DNA from: Acidobacteriaceae bacterium
GTDB lineage: Bacteria; Acidobacteriota; Terriglobia; Terriglobales; Acidobacteriaceae
Assembly (NCBI GenBank): GCA_003168235.1
Contig: PMSZ01000131.1
Location: 1-12,363, forward strand
Length of the DNA stretch: 12,363 nucleotides
Direction: 5' to 3'
The notes under the pieces are model-generated. The model saw nothing but the letters and a program-made list of their open reading frames with translations, made no database searches and was not told the DNA's origin. Position numbers and translations under genes: made by a program. Shown in pieces: positions 10,218-12,363 of the stretch. Positions within the stretch are counted from its first letter, which is position 1; each line of letters opens with the position of its first letter.

Positions 10218-10223
10218 AAGGAG
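10218..10223 (+). promoter_or_regulatory. Strong ribosome binding site of the S53 protease gene
   Basis: AAGGAG, within AAAGGAGAA, lies 5 nt before ATG 10229. It is the best Shine-Dalgarno in the window and fixes this start. Confidence 0.85.
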
Positions 10224-10228
10224 AAGTC

Positions 10229-12363
10229 ATGATTCGAAGAGTAAGTGTGTTCTTGCTCATGATCGCGATGGCGTCCGTCATGAGTCTGGTTTGTGAGGCA
10301 CAACCGCAGACCCTGCTGACGAGTCACGTACGGGACGTAGTTACCGATGGGCAAGCGCAACTCATCGGACGGCTCCCCGCAACACAATCGATGCACTTCG
10401 ACATTGTCATGTCATTACGCCATCAACCTGAGCTGGAAAATTTCCTGAAAGAAATCTACGACCCCGCCAGTTCCTCCTACCGGCATTATGTAACGGTGGA
10501 GCAGTTTACGGAGAGATTCGGACCCAGCCAGGAAGATTACGATGCCCTGCTCGCTTTCGCGAAAGCGAATGGCTTTACGATGGTGGGCGGCTCCCGCGAT
10601 GGCTTCGACGTTCAGTTCAAGGGAACGGTCGGCGCCATGGAAAAGGCTTTCCATGTCACCATGGGCGTTTACCAGCGTCCCACGGGAAACGGGACATTTT
10701 ATGCCGTGGACCGCGAGCCCACGGTAGGCCTGCCGTTCCAGCTCTGGCATATTACGGGACTGGACAATTATTCGATCCCGCACTCCTTGTTGGCAAAGAG
10801 AGACATCAAGGTGAGATCGAACGCGACGACCGGTTCCTGTCCAGATAAATCTTTTTGCGGCAGCGATATGAGAGCTGCCTATTATGAAGGAACGGCGCTC
10901 ACGGGTGCGGGCCAGAACATCGGATTATTGGAGTACGCCGGATTTGATATCGCCGACGTCAACACTTATTACAGCAATGCCGGACAAACACGAAGCTTTG
11001 CTGTCACCGGTATTTCCACCGATGGGACCAGCGTCAACTGCACTGAGGCACAGGGATGTGATGATACAGAACAGACGCTTGACATTACGCAGGCGGGCGG
11101 CATGGCGCCGGGCGTGACGACGGTGTACGTGTATGTGGGATCGAGCGATACGGCGCTATTGAGCGGCTTGTCTACGGACACGCCGTTGCCTTTGAACTTG
11201 AGCTCGTCCTGGGTCTGGAACGCGTCGCCGAATACCGACGACCCTTACTTCGAGAAGATGGCAGCGCAGGGTCAGAGCTTCTTTCAGGCGGCCGGTGACG
11301 GCGGCGGGTATGAAGGCGAGGCGCCGTGGCCGTCGAATTCCGCTTATGTCATCGCGGTCGGCGGGACGGACCTGGAGACGACCGGGCCGGGCGGCGATTG
11401 GGCTTCGGAAACGGTGTGGGAAGACGGCGGCGGCGGCTGGGGCAACAATGTCGATATCCCGTACTGGCAGCAACTGCCGGGAGTGGTCAATGGGAACAAC
11501 GGCGCGTCGGCGAAGCTCCGCAATGTGCCTGATGTTTCGGCGAACTCGAACTTTACCTTCTATGTCTGCGCCGACCAAACCACTTGCACTGCCAATGAAT
11601 ACGGTGGAACCAGCTTTGCGGCTCCCATGTGGGCCGGCTATCTGGCTCTAGTCAATCAACAAGCGGCGGCACAGGGCGATTTCGCGCCGGGCTTCATCAA
11701 CCCGGTCATTTATCCGCTGAGTCTGTCGAACGGTGACGCGGATTTCCACGACATCACCAGCAGTGCTAACGGCAGTAATGGATTCACATGCTCAACCGGT
11801 TACAACCTGTGCGGCGGCTGGGGCAGTCCGAACGGGGCGCTCCTGATCAACGCACTGACCGGACCTGCGGGACCGGATTTCACCTTGTCCCCCTCGCCGA
11901 ACACGGTGAGCGTGACGCAGGGCAGCCAGGTGACGACCACCATCACCATCAATCCGGAAGATGGATTCAGCGGCAGCGTCACTTTCTCCGCCTCGGGCCT
12001 GCCGAGCGGCGTGACCGCCTCGTTCAGTCCCAATCCCGCCAGCGGCAGCACAGTGCTGACCTTGACGGCCAGCGGCTCGGCCACCGTGGGTGCAACCGCA
12101 TTCACGATTACCGGGACGTCGGGTAGCTTGACCAACACGACTATTGTCGGCCTCACGGTAAATCAGTTGGTGCAGAGCTTCACCCTCTCGGCCTCACCCA
12201 ACGCAGTCACCATCGCCAAGGGTGGAGCGAGCGGCGCCAGCACCGTCACCATTACTCCGGTGAATGGATTCTCCGGCAGCGTATCGTTTGCGGCCACCGG
12301 TCTGCCGAGGGGCGTGACCGCGTCGTTTAGTCCGAACCCGGCTACTTCCACCAGCGTCTTGAC
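10229..12363 (+). CDS. Secreted S53 (sedolisin/kumamolisin) protease with Ig-like repeats, 3' end outside the window
   Basis: The frame is open from ATG 10229 to the window end (711 codons plus 2 nt, no stop). It has a signal peptide (basic MIRR, hydrophobic core, cleavage after CEA, residue 24); a pro-kumamolisin activation domain (about 32-185, with YRHYVTVEQFTERFGPS); and an S53 catalytic domain (about 200-548). Active-site residues are Glu281 and Asp285 (EQTLD), oxyanion Asp357 in AAGDGGG, and Ser462 in GGTSFAAP, so the Ser-Glu-Asp set is intact. The enzyme would be exported as a zymogen that self-processes, classically at acidic pH, and degrades extracellular protein. The calcium segment starts Asp508-Ile509, but the later expected Asp appears as Asn526 (GYN). 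From residue 551, tandem 100-residue Ig-like repeats follow, common in secreted acidobacterial proteins and possibly for surface or substrate binding. All eight mature cysteines seen are in close pairs. Total length is unknown. Confidence 0.92.
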   Translation, partial: MIRRVSVFLLMIAMASVMSLVCEAQPQTLLTSHVRDVVTDGQAQLIGRLPATQSMHFDIVMSLRHQPELENFLKEIYDPASSSYRHYVTVEQFTERFGPSQEDYDALLAFAKANGFTMVGGSRDGFDVQFKGTVGAMEKAFHVTMGVYQRPTGNGTFYAVDREPTVGLPFQLWHITGLDNYSIPHSLLAKRDIKVRSNATTGSCPDKSFCGSDMRAAYYEGTALTGAGQNIGLLEYAGFDIADVNTYYSNAGQTRSFAVTGISTDGTSVNCTEAQGCDDTEQTLDITQAGGMAPGVTTVYVYVGSSDTALLSGLSTDTPLPLNLSSSWVWNASPNTDDPYFEKMAAQGQSFFQAAGDGGGYEGEAPWPSNSAYVIAVGGTDLETTGPGGDWASETVWEDGGGGWGNNVDIPYWQQLPGVVNGNNGASAKLRNVPDVSANSNFTFYVCADQTTCTANEYGGTSFAAPMWAGYLALVNQQAAAQGDFAPGFINPVIYPLSLSNGDADFHDITSSANGSNGFTCSTGYNLCGGWGSPNGALLINALTGPAGPDFTLSPSPNTVSVTQGSQVTTTITINPEDGFSGSVTFSASGLPSGVTASFSPNPASGSTVLTLTASGSATVGATAFTITGTSGSLTNTTIVGLTVNQLVQSFTLSASPNAVTIAKGGASGASTVTITPVNGFSGSVSFAATGLPRGVTASFSPNPATSTSVL
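11879..12363 (+). repeat. Tandem 300-bp repeats encoding Ig-like domains
   Basis: Unit 1 starts at 11879 (residue 551, FTLSPSPN) and unit 2 at 12179 (residue 651, FTLSASPN), an exact 300-nt spacing. Both contain GFSGSV, then GLP(S/R)GVTASFSPNPA. Unit 2 is cut by the window edge, so more copies may follow. Codon differences at many positions show old divergence, not a recent duplication. Confidence 0.85.

Larger units (their letters stand above)
9846..10228. other. Divergent intergenic region between the S9 and S53 peptidase genes
   Basis: 383 bp separates two divergently transcribed secreted-protease genes. It contains the S9 Shine-Dalgarno (9851-9855) and candidate promoter, and the S53 Shine-Dalgarno (10218-10223). 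An open frame continuing the S9 gene upstream to 10043 has no protein-like character and precedes the signal peptide, so I treat it as non-coding. I see no riboswitch, RNA gene or strong palindrome, and no convincing promoter for the S53 gene. Confidence 0.6.

Noticed and set aside
10004..10396. Minus-strand frame across the S53 upstream region
   Set aside because: Antisense to the S53 signal peptide start, no motif, and no ribosome site; treated as chance.

Overview
The window looks like a chromosomal segment from an Acidobacteriota bacterium (Terriglobia-like). This is inferred from gene content, not from a marker gene. The signs are a TonB-dependent receptor-like protein with an N-terminal carboxypeptidase-regulatory domain, a secreted pro-kumamolisin (S53) protease with tandem Ig-like repeats, a secreted S9 peptidase, a hopanoid-type glycosyltransferase and a UDP-sulfoquinovose synthase. 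No RNA gene, CRISPR array, insertion sequence or phage gene is visible.

Layout. (1) 1-747, plus strand: the 3' part of a UDP-sulfoquinovose synthase gene (sqdB/SQD1 type). (2) 759-1940, minus strand: an HpnI-like membrane glycosyltransferase, convergent with sqdB with an 11-bp gap. Its reading frame continues about 100 codons upstream of the first ATG/GTG/TTG codon, and the best start is an ATT behind a good Shine-Dalgarno sequence. (3) 1941-2224: a divergent intergenic region with four inverted repeats. (4) 2225-4771, plus strand: the outer-membrane receptor-like protein. (5) 4784-9845, minus strand: a probable three-gene operon, read from the right as S9 peptidase, a large GT-C-like membrane protein (overlapping it by a TTGA junction) and a second GT-C membrane glycosyltransferase. 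(6) 9846-10228: a 383-bp divergent intergenic region. (7) 10229 to the window end, plus strand: an S53 protease gene that has no stop inside the window.

Function. The theme is cell envelope and export: two lipid-modifying enzymes (sulfolipid headgroup, hopanoid glycosylation), two polytopic glycosyltransferase-like proteins, an outer-membrane barrel and two exported peptidases of different catalytic classes (Ser-Asp-His and Ser-Glu-Asp). The pieces are known families and I see no evidence of a wholly new system. The points most worth a second look are the two minus-strand genes without a convincing canonical start codon, the clustered inverted repeats before the receptor gene, and the paired cysteines beside active-site and metal-site segments of the S53 protease.
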